DNA of 64,000 bases from Gammaproteobacteria bacterium (lineage in GTDB: Bacteria; Pseudomonadota; Gammaproteobacteria; Thiohalomonadales; Thiohalomonadaceae), in contig QKED01000044.1 of the NCBI GenBank assembly GCA_003252455.1, forward strand, positions 1 through 64,000, written 5' to 3'. A program made the translations under genes and the position numbers. This document shows positions 11,664 through 18,962 of the stretch, in pieces. The notes below the pieces were generated by a model. It was not told where the DNA came from, did not search any database, and was given only the letters and a program-made list of their open reading frames with translations. Positions within the stretch are counted from its first letter, which is position 1. Each line of letters opens with the position of its first letter.

Positions 11664-11760
11664 CAGGAGCGTACCTGGACCGATGTCCGGTACATTTCCT
11701 CCTCGTTCTACTCTGTGGTGTTTCACCGCGTACGACCTCGGTCCTACGCGGTTTTTTTTT
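11664..11760 (+). ncRNA. Predicted sigma-54-dependent small RNA (~97 nt)
   Basis: Bounded by the -24/-12 promoter and an intrinsic terminator. Hairpin 1: GTACC (11671-11675), bulged T, GGAC (11677-11680), loop CGAT, GTCC and GGTAC (11685-11693). A predicted single-stranded pyrimidine-rich linker (about 11694-11723) contains CCTCCTCG at 11698-11705, an anti-Shine-Dalgarno sequence. The terminator hairpin and nine T residues close the unit. This architecture (sigma-54 promoter, 5' hairpin, unpaired anti-SD, terminator, ~100 nt) is that of trans-acting Hfq-type sRNAs such as Qrr. I do not recognise the family. It is predicted from DNA only. Confidence 0.7.
11725..11760 (+). terminator. Intrinsic terminator of the predicted sRNA
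   Basis: ACCGCGTA (11725-11732) pairs perfectly with TACGCGGT (11745-11752), with an inner GAC/GTC, followed by nine T residues ending at 11760. No coding gene ends nearby on this strand: aguB stops 270 bp earlier, and sigma-54 promoter 1 lies in between. The terminator therefore belongs to the promoter-1 transcript. Confidence 0.85.
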
Positions 11761-11763
11761 GCC

Positions 11764-11902
11764 TGTCACTTTTAGGTCTGCCATCACGCGATGCCGCCCT
11801 CTCAGGTCACATATGACACACGACCTGACATGGAACTGTCATCTGCAAGGTTAAATCTGACATTAACTGACACGCAAGATTGCTGTCGGCTGCACACTGT
11901 CA
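11764..11902. promoter_or_regulatory. Second TGTCA/TGACA array, probable enhancer of sigma-54 promoter 2
   Basis: TGTCA at 11764, 11837 and 11898; TGACA at 11814, 11826, 11858 and 11868, with near-matches between. The cluster from 11814 lies about 145-233 bp before the predicted start at ~12047, mirroring the layout of the first array. The same activator is the inferred binder. Confidence 0.55.
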
Positions 11903-11944
11903 CTGGCGTAACGACACCTGGTCTAGTGTGACGTTGGTCGAAAA

Positions 11945-11957
11945 AATCAACTTATTG
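11945..11957 (+). promoter_or_regulatory. IHF-binding consensus between enhancer array and promoter 2
   Basis: AATCAACTTATTG matches WATCAA-N4-TTR at every position. It lies in an AT-rich stretch about 90-100 bp before the predicted start, between the half-site array and the -24/-12 element. IHF bending of this spacer is a standard feature of sigma-54 promoters. Confidence 0.55.
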
Positions 11958-12020
11958 AGAATCAGTTAGTTAGCGAATCTAAACCATTCGGTGAGAAAAT
12001 ACGTGAAAATTTGTGACGCT

Positions 12021-12036
12021 TGGCACACTCACTGCA
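12021..12036 (+). promoter_or_regulatory. Sigma-54 (-24/-12) promoter 2
   Basis: TGGCAC (12021-12026), five bases, CTGCA (12032-12036). GG and GC are 12 bp apart. The -24 box is perfect and the -12 has one change from TTGCA. The predicted start is near 12047. Reading rightward, the transcript would carry a strong hairpin, GCGCCG (12101-12106) plus TCAT pairing with ATGA plus CGGCGC (12123-12132). It would then run antisense into the 3' end of the activator gene. No U-tract terminator is visible, so the product is unresolved. Confidence 0.65.
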
Positions 12037-12154
12037 TTGTGAATAACGTCACAAAGCTATTCATTCATGAGTGGTGTAACTGACAACACTGACTATCTCC
12101 GCGCCGCTCATACCAGGATGGGATGACGGCGCACCCTCCCCCATCTCCTGCTTA

Positions 12155-13597
12155 TTACTCCTGCCCCAGCTCATCGCCCTTCAGGCGCTGGATATAGCGA
12201 TAGAGCGTCCGTTCACTCACCCCGAGCACCTCTGCCGCGTGTGCACCATGGCCTTGTATGCGGCGTAGTGCCTCCATTACATCGCCCTCGTTGAGGCGAC
12301 CGCGGCGTCGGCTCAGGAGCTGGGCGCCCAGGCCATGTGCACTGTAGGGGGACTCGTCAACGGCCTCGTCGAGGTCCGGCAGCCACTCGCTGCGTGCCTC
12401 TTCCCGCGCGCTATCCACCGTGCGCGCGGCCTCGAAGACGATGTGATCCGGCCCCAGTGCATCCTCATAGGCGAGGATGTTGGCGCGTTCGAGGATGTTG
12501 CGCAGCTCACGTACGTTACCCGGGTAGTCGTAGTCGAGCAGGCGTTCGACCACCACACTGGAGAGCGGCAGGTGCCGCCCTCCCTCCTCGAAGCGACCGA
12601 TGAAGTGTTCGGCCAGTAGAGTCACATCCTCCAGGCGCTCGCGCAGGGGCGGGATGCGGATGGGGAATGCAGAGAGACGGTAGTAGAGGTCCTGTCGGAA
12701 CTCGCCACGCTCGACCATCTGCTGCAGGTTCTTGTTGGTGGCGGCGATGATGCGCACATCCACGTCGATGTAGTGGGTGCCGCCGATACGGCGGATGGTG
12801 CCCGACTCCAGTACACGCAGCAGCTTGGTCTGCAGTGGTAGGGGCAACTCGGCCAGCTCGTCGATGAACAAGGTCCCCTGGTGGGCGATCTCGAACAGCC
12901 CCTTCTTGCGCCCGGTGGCGCCGGTGAAGGCACCTTTTTCGTGGCCGAACAGCTCGCTCTCGATGAGGGTCTCGCCCAGGGTGCCACAGTCGACGATGAC
13001 CAACTCACGGTCGGCGCGCGCCGAGGGCTGGTGCAGATAGCTGGCGACGCACTCCTTCCCCACCCCGCTCTCACCGAGCAGTAGGACACTGGTCTGGGTC
13101 GGTGCCACACGCTGGAGCAGACTGATCATGCGCAACATGGCCGGGGAACGACCGACCAGGCGCGTGCCGTTTTCATAGGAGGAGTGCACCGGGCGGATGC
13201 TCTCACCCACGTAGAGCACGTCGCCGGCACTGTCGAACAGCGGTGTGGACTGCAGTTCGACATGCTCCTCACCGCCCTCGCGGTCATAGTGGATGTGCAA
13301 TACCTGGATCGCCTGGGCGCTGTCGAACACCTGCTCCAGCGGGCAGTGTTCGCCGTGTTCGCTACATGGGGAGTCGACGTGGTGAGAGACCTTGTAGCAG
13401 TACTGGCCGACCACCTGATCGGTGTCCTGCATCCCGTAGTGCGAGAGGTAATTCTGATTGGCCGCGACGATACGATAGTCACGGTCGATGACTACAAAGG
13501 GGTCAGGGAAGATATCGATGATCTGCTGACAGGAGGGAGAGGTCGCCTGAGGCCCCGCCGTGGGCGGATTACGGTCAGATTTTGGCGGTTTTGTCAT
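12155..13597 (-). CDS. Sigma-54-dependent activator with cysteine-rich PAS-like sensor (FisR-like)
   Basis: A 480-aa enhancer-binding protein. The N-terminal PAS-like domain (about 23-140) has three cysteines, C67, C78 and C85, in a Cys-x10-Cys-x6-Cys pattern with His residues around them. The AAA+ domain has Walker A GESGVGKE (175-182), the sigma-54 contact loop GAFTGA (222-227), [12 protein letters not shown] and the R-finger region. A Fis-type HTH ends the protein ([19 protein letters not shown]). As I recall, the sulfane-sulfur sensor FisR of Cupriavidus uses C53, C64 and C71, the same spacing. No receiver domain, so ligand or thiol sensing is expected. AGGAG precedes the ATG. sqr lies upstream on the same strand. 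Confidence 0.9.
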   Translation of the reverse strand: MTKPPKSDRNPPTAGPQATSPSCQQIIDIFPDPFVVIDRDYRIVAANQNYLSHYGMQDTDQVVGQYCYKVSHHVDSPCSEHGEHCPLEQVFDSAQAIQVLHIHYDREGGEEHVELQSTPLFDSAGDVLYVGESIRPVHSSYENGTRLVGRSPAMLRMISLLQRVAPTQTSVLLLGESGVGKECVASYLHQPSARADRELVIVDCGTLGETLIESELFGHEKGAFTGATGRKKGLFEIAHQGTLFIDELAELPLPLQTKLLRVLESGTIRRIGGTHYIDVDVRIIAATNKNLQQMVERGEFRQDLYYRLSAFPIRIPPLRERLEDVTLLAEHFIGRFEEGGRHLPLSSVVVERLLDYDYPGNVRELRNILERANILAYEDALGPDHIVFEAARTVDSAREEARSEWLPDLDEAVDESPYSAHGLGAQLLSRRRGRLNEGDVMEALRRIQGHGAHAAEVLGVSERTLYRYIQRLKGDELGQE

Positions 13598-13657
13598 GAC
13601 AGGCTCCTGGTTGGATGGAGCCGACTATATGACAATTTATGACATTAGGCCAGTACT

Positions 13658-13707
13658 ACCTGTCAAAGACCTGACACGACGGGGTGTCGCTGTCAGGTCT
13701 GACAGGT
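13658..13707. repeat. 50-bp inverted repeat of TGTCA elements between sqr and the activator gene
   Basis: Left arm 13658-13676 (ACCTGTCA, two extra A, GACCTGACA) is complementary to 13691-13707. An inner CGAC/GTCG (13677-13680 with 13686-13689) closes the centre. It lies 10 bp after the sqr stop and about 60 bp before the activator ATG. Two further TGACA copies follow at 13630 and 13640. As DNA it offers paired half-sites like those at 11457-11902. As RNA it would form a long stem without a U-tract. On the minus strand a TTGACA -35-like box (13666-13661) overlaps it, compatible with autoregulation. Confidence 0.65.
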
Positions 13708-13717
13708 ATGGGAAGGC

Positions 13718-14992
13718 TTACTTCAGCTTCTGGATGCCGAGGGCCTTGAGCAGGTACTTCTCGTACAGCGGGTCGTTGGAGCCCTTCTTCATCTTATTGA
13801 TGAAGTACTTCTCGAAGGCGATCTTGGCCATGTGTACCCACTTGCCCTTCTTCATCCAGGAGACGTTGCGGGGCGGGATCTGCGGCATGGCGACAAAGGC
13901 GACGCCGGTATCACCCATATCGGCCAGACAGATGGCGTGCCAGGTGCCCTTCTGGTCGGGGGCCTTGCCCTCGATGACGTTCTTGATGTTGTGCACGGCG
14001 GCCAGCACCATGGACTCGATCATGTAGCCGGTCTTCGGCGTGCCGGTGGCGACCGGGGTGGCCTCGACCGGGGGGATGGCGATACCCACACCCACGGAGT
14101 AGATGTTGGGCCACTTGGGGTTGTGCTGGTACTCGTTGACCTTGACGAAACCACGCGGATTGCACAGGTCGTCACCCACGGCGGCCACCGCGTCCACGCC
14201 CTTGAAGGCGGGCAGCATCATCGAGAACTTGAAGTCGAGCACGTGTGATTTGATCACATTGCCCTGCATATCGTGCTCATCGACGTACATCTTGCCGTCT
14301 TCCACCTTGGTGGTCTTGGCATTGGTGATGAACTTGATGTGGCGCTGACGCAGCTCGGACTCCAGCATCCCCTTGGAGTCACCCACGCCACCGAGGCCCA
14401 GGTGGCCGATGTAGGGCTCGGAGGTGACGAAGGTCATGGGTACCTTATCGCGGATCTTACGCTGACGCAGGTCGGTCTCCATGATGAAGGCGAATTCGTA
14501 GGCAGGGCCAAAGCAGGAGGCGCCCTGCACGGCACCGACTACGATGGGACCCGGGTTGGCCACGAACTCCTGCCACTGCTCATAGGCCTTCTCGGCATGG
14601 CCAACGGTGCAGACGGAGTTGGTGAAGCCCTTCTCCGGACCGGTGCCCTCGACCTCTTCGAAGGCCAGCTTGGGGCCGGTGGCGATGATCAGGTAGTCGT
14701 AGGCGACCACGTCACCATCGGCCAGGATCAGCTGGTTGATGTTGGGGCGGATCTCGGTAACGGTCTTGGTGATGAGGTTGATGCCCTTCTTCTTCAGGTA
14801 GGGCTCCAGGGGGAAGGAGATATCGGCGCGCGAGCGCCAACCCACGGCCACCCACGGGTTCGAGGGGACGAAGCTGAACTCCTCGTAGGTGTTGATCACG
14901 GTCACTTCGTGCTCACGACCGAGCACGGCACGGGCATCGTACGCGGCGGGCAGACCGCCGGTGCTGGCTCCAATTACAACGACATGCGCCAT
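13718..14992 (-). CDS. sqr: Sulfide:quinone oxidoreductase
   Basis: A 424-aa FAD disulfide oxidoreductase that oxidises sulfide to sulfane sulfur and passes electrons to quinone at the membrane. The start chosen is the ATG at 14992, with AAGGAG 9 nt upstream; the frame opens earlier. The FAD site is GASTGG (8-13); VPSNPWVAVGW (42-52) is a typical SQR block. Cysteines C128, C160 and C355 correspond to the redox trio known from SQRs such as A. ferrooxidans (128, 160, 356). The C-terminus (about 376-424) is basic/amphipathic, as for membrane attachment. The type within the SQR family is not settled here. The activator gene lies downstream on the same strand. Confidence 0.93.
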   Translation of the reverse strand: MAHVVVIGASTGGLPAAYDARAVLGREHEVTVINTYEEFSFVPSNPWVAVGWRSRADISFPLEPYLKKKGINLITKTVTEIRPNINQLILADGDVVAYDYLIIATGPKLAFEEVEGTGPEKGFTNSVCTVGHAEKAYEQWQEFVANPGPIVVGAVQGASCFGPAYEFAFIMETDLRQRKIRDKVPMTFVTSEPYIGHLGLGGVGDSKGMLESELRQRHIKFITNAKTTKVEDGKMYVDEHDMQGNVIKSHVLDFKFSMMLPAFKGVDAVAAVGDDLCNPRGFVKVNEYQHNPKWPNIYSVGVGIAIPPVEATPVATGTPKTGYMIESMVLAAVHNIKNVIEGKAPDQKGTWHAICLADMGDTGVAFVAMPQIPPRNVSWMKKGKWVHMAKIAFEKYFINKMKKGSNDPLYEKYLLKALGIQKLK

Positions 14993-15079
14993 AGGTAAGG
15001 ACTCCTTGGTGTTATTGAATTCGGGCCGCAAGGGCCCAGCTCTTCGAGATGCGATAGGTCGGAATGCGGTGTGACATAT

Positions 15080-15095
15080 AGCACAAAGCGTGCCT
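15080..15095 (-). promoter_or_regulatory. Candidate sigma-54 promoter for sqr
   Basis: On the minus strand AGGCACG (15095-15089), four bases and GTGCT (15084-15080) place GG and GC 12 bp apart. The GGCACG core is perfect; the T before GG and one T of the -12 box are missing. The predicted start is ~15069, giving a ~77-nt leader to the sqr ATG. No dense half-site array is seen 100-200 bp upstream, where the small membrane-protein gene lies. Confidence 0.4.
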
Positions 15096-15343
15096 TATTC
15101 TTCAGGCTGACTCTCTACCTTGACCAGCCCCAGGCTACGGCGGGCCTGCTTGATGGCGATAAGCACGAGGGGTGCGGCATGCATCAGGAGGTCGAAGATA
15201 TCGATGGGGCGGGAGAGTGCCCCTTGGGACAGCATGCGTACCTTCTCGACGAGGTGCGGCTCAGGGGAAAAGGGTGCGAGGCCGAGCAGGACTGCGCCGA
15301 TCAACAGGACATCCCACGGCATGCGGTCGAGCCAAGCAAACAT
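15095..15343 (-). CDS. Small two-helix membrane protein upstream of sqr
   Basis: 82 aa with two hydrophobic segments (about 9-25 and 48-64), a central HLVEKVRML and a conserved-looking RPIDIFDLLMHAAPL, and a charged C-terminus. Its stop is about 100 bp before the sqr ATG. Similar short proteins occur near sulfur genes in purple sulfur bacteria (sometimes auto-named RND transporter), but I know no proven role. GAGAGGG precedes the ATG. A role at the membrane with SQR is inference from position only. Confidence 0.75.
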   Translation of the reverse strand: MFAWLDRMPWDVLLIGAVLLGLAPFSPEPHLVEKVRMLSQGALSRPIDIFDLLMHAAPLVLIAIKQARRSLGLVKVESQPEE

Positions 15344-15484
15344 TACTACCCTCTCAGTGCGTATCTATCCTTAATGAGAATGACATAGGCAAGCGGCCAG
15401 CGACAATACGCAAATACGCCTCGCCGGTGAAATTGACTACAATAGCGGCCCTATCTCCCGCGAACCCCAGCAACGATTGGCCCT

Positions 15485-18400
15485 ATGACCCAGCTCACCT
15501 CCCCGCTGCAGCCCAAACTCGCGCAGCGCGCCGCCGACCGGCAACGGGCCGCCCGACTCTACGGTGCCGGCTTCGGTCTCCTCATCAGCCAGGCGGCACG
15601 CCAGCATCAGGGGTTGATCCTGGTGGTCACGGCCGATCAGCGAACCGCCAGCCGACTGGAGGAGGAGCTGGGCTTCTTCATCGCCGACGAAGATGGCCTG
15701 CGGGTGCTGCACTTCCCCGACTGGGAGACCCTCCCCTACGACCACTTCTCACCGCATCAGGACATCATCTCCGACCGCCTCACCACCCTCTACCACCTGC
15801 CGCGCATCCAGCGTGGCGTGCTCATCGTCCCGGTCACCACGCTGATGACCCGTCTCCCCCCGCGCAGCTATCTGGAGGCCCACAGCCTGCTGCTCGGCGT
15901 CGGAGACCGCCTCGACCTCGAAGGTCTGCGTGTACGCCTGGAACAGGCCGGTTACCGCTGTGTCAGCCAGGTACTGGAGCATGGGGAGTTCGCTGTGCGC
16001 GGCAGCCTCATCGACCTCTATCCGATGGGCAGCAGCCTGCCCTATCGCATCGAGCTGTTCGACGACGAGGTGGAGTCACTGCGCACCTTCGACCCGGAGA
16101 ACCAACGCTCTCTCGACCAGGTGGAGAGTATCGACCTGCTCCCGGCGCGGGAATTTCCCCTCGACGAGGAGGGCGTCAAGGGCTTTCGCCTGCGCTACCG
16201 CGCCCGTTTCGAGGGCGATACGGCCAAGAGCCTCATCTACCGCGAGGTGAGTAATGCCAGCGCCCCGGCCGGGGTCGAATACTACCTACCGCTGTTCCAC
16301 GCGCAGGTAGCGACCCTCTTCGACTACCTCCCGGAGCAGACCCTGCTCTATACCAGCGAAGGGCTCGGTGAGGCGGTCGACGGCTTCTGGGCCGAGTGCA
16401 GTGCGCGCTACGAGAACCTGCGTCACAACATCGAGCGCCCGCTGCTCGCACCGCAGGAGGTGTTCCTGCGCATCGATGAGCTGCACGCTCAGTTGGGTCA
16501 CTACCCACGCACCGACCTCTACCATTTCGAGCAGCCGCAGGCGGTCGGGACCACCAACTACGCCTGCGATGCCCCTCCGCCGCTGCAGATCAACGCCCGC
16601 AGTGAGCACCCGGCCGCCGCCCTGCGCCAGTTCGTGCAGCAGTTCGCCGGACGTATCCTCTTCGCCGCCGAATCCCCCGGTCGGCGCGAGAGCCTGCTCA
16701 ATCTGCTGCGCGACAGCGATATCCACCCGACCCCGCTTGAGGATTGGCAGGGGTTCCTGAGTGGCGATGCGCGCCTGGCCATCACCGTGGCGCCCCTGGA
16801 AAAGGGCCTCTTGATCAGTGACCCGCCCTTGGCGGTGGTCAGCGAGACCCAGCTCTACGGCGATCAGGTGGTGATGCAACGCCGTCGCCGCCGCGCCCGC
16901 GGGCGCGATGCCGACGCGGTGATCAGCTCCCTGGCCGAGCTGGAGGTGGGCGCGCCGGTGGTGCACGAGGACCACGGCGTGGGCCGCTACCTCGGTCTGC
17001 AGACCCTCGATATCGGCGGTCAGACCGGCGAGTTTCTCACCCTGGAGTATGCCGACGAGAACAAGCTCTATGTCCCGGTGGCGTCGCTCGAACTGATCAG
17101 CCGCTACACCGGTACCTCCCCCGACCAGGCACCGCTGCACCGTCTCGGCTCCGGGCAGTGGGAGAAGGCCAAGCGCAAGGCGCGCGAGAAGATCCGCGAT
17201 GTGGCCGCCGAACTGCTCGCCATCTACGCCGAGCGCGAGGCGCGCCAGGGGCAGATCTACCCCTTCGACTCCGTCGCCTACCAGGCCTTCGCCGCCGGTT
17301 TCCCGTTCGAGGAGACCCCCGACCAGCAGTCGGCCATCGACGCGGTACTCGGCGACATGGCGCGCAAACGGCCGATGGACCGCCTGGTGTGCGGCGATGT
17401 CGGCTTCGGCAAGACCGAGGTGGCCATGCGTGCCGCCTTCGTCGCCGCCATGGCCGGTAAGCAGGTGGCAATCCTGGTCCCCACGACCCTGCTCGCCCAG
17501 CAGCACCACCAGAACTTCGCCGACCGCTTCGCCGACTGGCCGATCCGCATCGAATCCCTCTCGCGCTTCCGCCAGAAAAAGGAGATGGACAAGGTGATCG
17601 ACGGGCTCGCCGACGGCACCGTGGATATCGTCATCGGCACCCACAAGCTGATCCAAGATGGGATCAAGTACCAGCGCCTCGGCATGGTGATCATCGACGA
17701 GGAGCACCGCTTCGGTGTGCGCCAGAAGGAGCGCTTCAAGGCACTGCGCGCCGAGGTCGATGTGCTCACCCTCACCGCCACCCCCATCCCGCGCACCCTG
17801 AACATGGCGTTTTCCGGTATGCGCGACCTCTCGGTCATCGCCTCACCGCCGGCACGGCGTATCGCGGTGAAGACCTTCGTCAGCCAGTGGGACAAGGGGC
17901 TCATCACCGAGGCGTGCCACCGCGAACTCAAGCGTGGCGGGCAGATCTACTTCCTGCACAACGAGGTCGACACCATCGAAAAGATGGCCCGCGAGCTGGA
18001 AGAGATCATCCCCGAGGCGACCATCGCCATCGCCCATGGACAGATGCCAGAGCGTGAACTGGAGCGGGTGATGGCCGATTTCTACCATCAACGCTTCAAT
18101 TTGTTACTTTGTACCACTATTATCGAAACCGGCATCGACATCCCCACGGCCAACACCATCATCATCAATCGTGCCGACCGCTTCGGCCTGGCCCAGCTCT
18201 ACCAACTGCGCGGTCGCGTGGGGCGCTCGCACCACCGCTCCTATGCCTATCTGGTGGTACCGCCCAAACCGGCCATGACCCCGGACGCGGTCAAGCGCCT
18301 GGAGGCGATCGCCTCCATCGAGGAGTTGGGGACCGGCTTCACCCTCGCCACCCACGACCTGGAGATACGCGGTGCCGGTGAGTTGCTCGGTGAGGATCAG

Positions 18401-18952
18401 AGCGGTCAGATGCAGGAGATCGGCTTCACCCTCTACACCCAGATGCTGGAGCAGGCAGTGGAAAGCCTCAAGCGCGGCGAGAGCATCGACCTCGACCGCC
18501 CCCTCGACCACGGCACCGAGATCAGCCTCGGCACCCCAGCCCTCATCCCCGAGGACTATCTGCCCGATGTCCACTCCCGCCTGATCCTCTACAAGCGCAT
18601 CGCCGCCGCCAAGGGCGAGGAGGAGCTAGACGACCTGCAGGTGGAGATGATCGACCGCTTCGGCCTGCTCCCCGAACAGACCAAGGCGCTCTTCACCATC
18701 GGCGCCCTCAAGCAGCGGTGTGCGGGGCTCGGCATCCTCAAGATCGAGGTGGGGCCACTCGGCGGGCGCATCCTTTTCTCTGCCCAACCCAACATCGAGC
18801 CGATGAACATCATCCAGCTCATCCAGCAACAGCCCCAGGTCTACCGCTTCGACGGCGGCGACAAACTACGCATTACACGCAAGATGGAGAGTCTGGAGCG
18901 GCGTGTGGCCGAGGTGGAGCGGCTGCTGGCGCAGTTCAAACGCGGTATATGA
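15485..18952 (+). CDS. mfd: Transcription-repair coupling factor Mfd
   Basis: A 1155-aa, full-length Mfd, which displaces stalled RNA polymerase and recruits UvrA. The N-terminal UvrB-like region (1-~340) lacks helicase motifs. The RNA-polymerase-interacting/CarD-like domain follows (VHEDHGVGRYLGL around 495). The RecG-like translocase has Walker A GDVGFGKTE (about 637), DEEH (IIDEEHRFGV) and TATPIPRTL. A TRCF C-terminal domain ends it. It is convergent with dusC, with only 10 bp between stops and no terminator visible. csiV, often next to mfd in this class, is instead at 60258. Confidence 0.97.
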   Translation: MTQLTSPLQPKLAQRAADRQRAARLYGAGFGLLISQAARQHQGLILVVTADQRTASRLEEELGFFIADEDGLRVLHFPDWETLPYDHFSPHQDIISDRLTTLYHLPRIQRGVLIVPVTTLMTRLPPRSYLEAHSLLLGVGDRLDLEGLRVRLEQAGYRCVSQVLEHGEFAVRGSLIDLYPMGSSLPYRIELFDDEVESLRTFDPENQRSLDQVESIDLLPAREFPLDEEGVKGFRLRYRARFEGDTAKSLIYREVSNASAPAGVEYYLPLFHAQVATLFDYLPEQTLLYTSEGLGEAVDGFWAECSARYENLRHNIERPLLAPQEVFLRIDELHAQLGHYPRTDLYHFEQPQAVGTTNYACDAPPPLQINARSEHPAAALRQFVQQFAGRILFAAESPGRRESLLNLLRDSDIHPTPLEDWQGFLSGDARLAITVAPLEKGLLISDPPLAVVSETQLYGDQVVMQRRRRRARGRDADAVISSLAELEVGAPVVHEDHGVGRYLGLQTLDIGGQTGEFLTLEYADENKLYVPVASLELISRYTGTSPDQAPLHRLGSGQWEKAKRKAREKIRDVAAELLAIYAEREARQGQIYPFDSVAYQAFAAGFPFEETPDQQSAIDAVLGDMARKRPMDRLVCGDVGFGKTEVAMRAAFVAAMAGKQVAILVPTTLLAQQHHQNFADRFADWPIRIESLSRFRQKKEMDKVIDGLADGTVDIVIGTHKLIQDGIKYQRLGMVIIDEEHRFGVRQKERFKALRAEVDVLTLTATPIPRTLNMAFSGMRDLSVIASPPARRIAVKTFVSQWDKGLITEACHRELKRGGQIYFLHNEVDTIEKMARELEEIIPEATIAIAHGQMPERELERVMADFYHQRFNLLLCTTIIETGIDIPTANTIIINRADRFGLAQLYQLRGRVGRSHHRSYAYLVVPPKPAMTPDAVKRLEAIASIEELGTGFTLATHDLEIRGAGELLGEDQSGQMQEIGFTLYTQMLEQAVESLKRGESIDLDRPLDHGTEISLGTPALIPEDYLPDVHSRLILYKRIAAAKGEEELDDLQVEMIDRFGLLPEQTKALFTIGALKQRCAGLGILKIEVGPLGGRILFSAQPNIEPMNIIQLIQQQPQVYRFDGGDKLRITRKMESLERRVAEVERLLAQFKRGI

Positions 18953-18962
18953 ACGCGGCAGT

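Noticed and set aside
11548-11787. 79-codon open frame on the minus strand across the sRNA region
   Set aside because: Arg/Lys/Ser-rich shadow translation with no ribosome-binding site. It covers the terminator and promoter elements of the opposite strand.
12067-12126. 19-codon ATG frame just after sigma-54 promoter 2
   Set aside because: No Shine-Dalgarno and ordinary composition; such short frames occur by chance. Kept only as a remote possibility for transcript 2.
12101-12132. Terminator for the promoter-2 transcript or for the activator mRNA
   Set aside because: The hairpin is strong, but neither strand has a T run after it. Listed only as a structure within the transcript.
15433-15460. 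TACAAT as -10 box of mfd
   Set aside because: No acceptable -35 at 16-18 bp; too weak to list.
16286-17707. 473-codon open frame antisense to mfd
   Set aside because: Mfd is full length with all motifs in the other frame; this one shows none.
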